A stretch of 61,618 nucleotides of DNA from Segatella maculosa DSM 19339 = JCM 15638 (lineage in GTDB: Bacteria; Bacteroidota; Bacteroidia; Bacteroidales; Bacteroidaceae): assembly GCF_000382385.1 (NCBI RefSeq), contig NZ_KB908332.1, positions 1 through 61,618 on the forward strand. Direction: 5' to 3'. Below, piece after piece: positions 60,181 to 61,618 of the stretch (positions are counted from its first letter, which is position 1; the number at the start of each line of letters is the position of its first letter). The position numbers were made by a program, and so were the translations under genes. The notes beneath the pieces were generated by a model. The model was not told where the DNA came from, searched no databases, and saw only the letters and a program-made list of their open reading frames with translations.

Positions 60181-60510
60181 AACTAACCAATGAAAATGAA
60201 GAAATATCGAAGTTGATGTAAACTAACTGATATTGAGCAGGAAACACTATGATTTGCATAATTCTACTCTATTTGTAAAGGGCAGGAATATGCAGATTTA
60301 AGCAGAAGTTCAGTTACCAGAGATTAGTTTAAATTAGTAAATGCGACAGTCTCCGGTGATAAATAGTTTACAATAAACTATGAAAAACACCGAGGGACTG
60401 CCCAGCGGCGGGGGCTCGCAGCCCCCAAGAGCGAGATAGCAGATTACGATTAAACATATATTAAATAAAGGGGAGACTCTCGTCTCCCCAAGATTAATTA
60501 ACTTTGTATT

Positions 60511-61355
60511 ATGAAGTTCCATCAATTAACCTCGGAGCAAAGATACACAATTCCTATCTTACTCCAAAAAGAAATGTCCAAGAAAGCTATTGCAGAAGCA
60601 ATAGGTGTCCACAGAAGTACTGTATACCGTGAGATAAAGCGTAACTCTTCTGAATATACCTGTAAATACGCCTATACGGTTGCCATCAGGAGATCAGGAA
60701 GGCGCAAGCGACGTTATCAGAGACCTCGCAAGATGACTCCCGAGATGTGGCGGAGCATCATAGACACCTCAGGGCCGGCTGGTCTGCACAGCAGATATGC
60801 GGGCGTATGAAGGCGCTTGGAAGGACATGCGTGTCTCACACGACCATATACAAGTACATCCGGCGGGACCGTAATGCCGGTGGAGATATTTATAAGTACT
60901 GTCGTTTCCGGTTCAAATACAGGAACCATTGGCTCAAAAGAGACGGAAAGGCTCTCCCGGACAATCGGAAAAGTATAGACGAACGTCCTGCCGGTGCTGA
61001 CAGAAAACGGTTCGGAGACTGGGAGATGGATCTGATTATCGGACCTAGAAACTCATCTGCGTTAACCATGGTAGAGAGAAGTACCAACCTTGGAATTATC
61101 AGAAAGCTGGATAAATACAAGACGGCAAGGGAGGTCTCTATGGCAGTGATAGAGGCCTTGAGACCGATAAAGGACGCCGTACGGCCCATAACTACAGATA
61201 ACGGACCCGAGTTCGCACGGTATGAAGACGTTGAAAAATCTTTAGGATGCAGCGTATATTATACACATCCAAACAGTCCTTAGCAGAAAGGAGCTGTAGA
61301 AAATTTGAATAGGTAGATTAAACTACCAAGATATAAATAACGTGAGTTCGATGAA
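60511..61355 (+). pseudogene. IS30-family transposase, frameshifted and truncated
   Basis: The first frame gives the IS30 helix-turn-helix start MKFHQLTSEQRYTIPILLQK and MSKKAIAEAIGVHRSTVYRE. Near 60768 the frame shifts, and the second frame continues LRAGWSAQQICGRMKALGRT and VSHTTIYKYIRRDR. The DDE core is GDWEMDLIIG and ITTDNGPEFARYED, then a TAG at 61281 (usually a Trp codon) and KGAVENLNR with the catalytic Glu, then another TAG. The end is lost where an IS982-family gene begins. The catalytic residues survive but the gene cannot be read through. Confidence 0.85.
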
Positions 61356-61356
61356 T

Positions 61357-61618
61357 TTAGAATAAAGCAAGCTGTGTGTCAAATGTCCTTTGCACTCTGA
61401 CGCATGGCTTCTTTGGAAATAGGCAATAGGCAGCAATGGCACCCAGAAGGTTGACGATGAAATTGTCGAAGCACCTATGTCGGGAATGTTCTACCTGCGC
61501 TATATTCTTAAGTTCATCGTTTATGGTTTCTATGATGGCCCTCTTTCTGAGTAGTAACTTATCGGGAACGCTCATCAACGCACCTTTCATATTATTTTTC
61601 AGCTTGGTAATAAGCTGA
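61357..61618 (-). CDS. IS982-family transposase, C-terminal part (runs off the window)
   Basis: The minus strand enters at the right edge and reads [40 protein letters not shown] and [20 protein letters not shown] before the stop at 61357. This is the well-conserved end of IS982-type transposases and, unlike the copy at 31051, has no stop in the visible 87 or so codons. It has landed at or near the 3' end of the IS30 remnant. Whether the whole gene is intact cannot be seen. Confidence 0.82.
   Translation of the reverse strand, partial: QLITKLKNNMKGALMSVPDKLLLRKRAIIETINDELKNIAQVEHSRHRCFDNFIVNLLGAIAAYCLFPKKPCVRVQRTFDTQLALF

Overview
The window reads as Bacteroidales DNA, most likely Prevotella or a close relative. 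It holds a complete-looking Bacteroides-type conjugation module (tra and mob genes of the CTnDOT/Tn4555-like families), tandem SusC/SusD pairs under an ECF sigma/anti-sigma pair, SPI and SPII signal peptides typical of the phylum, and several promoters with the Bacteroidales -7 box TAnnTTTG in place of a sigma70 -10. The species is inferred; no 16S or other marker gene is present.

Positions 1-38250 are a conjugative transposon (CTn) with cargo. From left to right: the last codons of a large gene, probably the CTn helicase/methylase; DUF1896; a small membrane protein; an unnamed gene; PcfK-like and PcfJ-like genes; an HU-related DNA-binding protein behind a 22-bp-period repeat array; and, on the minus strand, a DJ-1/PfpI protein. 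Next is the transfer operon on the minus strand, transcribed from 17204 down to 5208: traA (ParA), a DUF3408 gene, traD-like, traE, F, G, I, J, K, L, M, N, O, Q and a lysozyme. It encodes the mating bridge, with traG as its VirB4 ATPase. A repeat-rich spacer with a candidate oriT separates traA from the divergent mobA-mobB-mobC genes (accessory protein, relaxase, coupling protein). A broken rteC remnant follows.

At 22143-30469 sits what looks like an iron or siderophore acquisition cassette: an AraC regulator, a DUF4374-like surface lipoprotein, a TonB-dependent receptor, and a divergent pair of half-size ABC transporters resembling YbtPQ/IrtAB. From 30643 to 38250 the element is decayed. There is a truncated DUF4099-type gene, a dead IS982-family element, a scrap of an IS4-type transposase, a full DUF4099/DUF3945 gene, a topoisomerase III without its catalytic half, a second HU-related gene with its own 22-bp-period array, a short transcript unit encoding a 22-residue peptide, two small unknown genes, and an internal fragment of the CTn helicase/methylase.

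Positions 38979-59888 are a polysaccharide utilization locus (PUL) on the plus strand: a fecR remnant, an ECF sigma factor, a FecR anti-sigma factor, a SusC with an STN signalling domain, SusD, a second SusC/SusD pair, a SusE/SusF-like lipoprotein, and GH16, GH2 and GH3 enzymes. The set fits binding, import and saccharification of a beta-linked glycan. Beta-glucan such as laminarin is the first guess, but the GH2 leaves the substrate open. The three enzyme genes are flanked by two related 22-bp-period repeat arrays. The right edge has a frameshifted IS30-family transposase abutting the 3' end of an IS982-family transposase that runs out of the window.

The most unusual signal is a recurring architecture: four intergenic arrays with an exact 22-bp period (near 3705, 35425, 52700 and 60093). 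Two of them lie directly upstream of the two HU-related genes.
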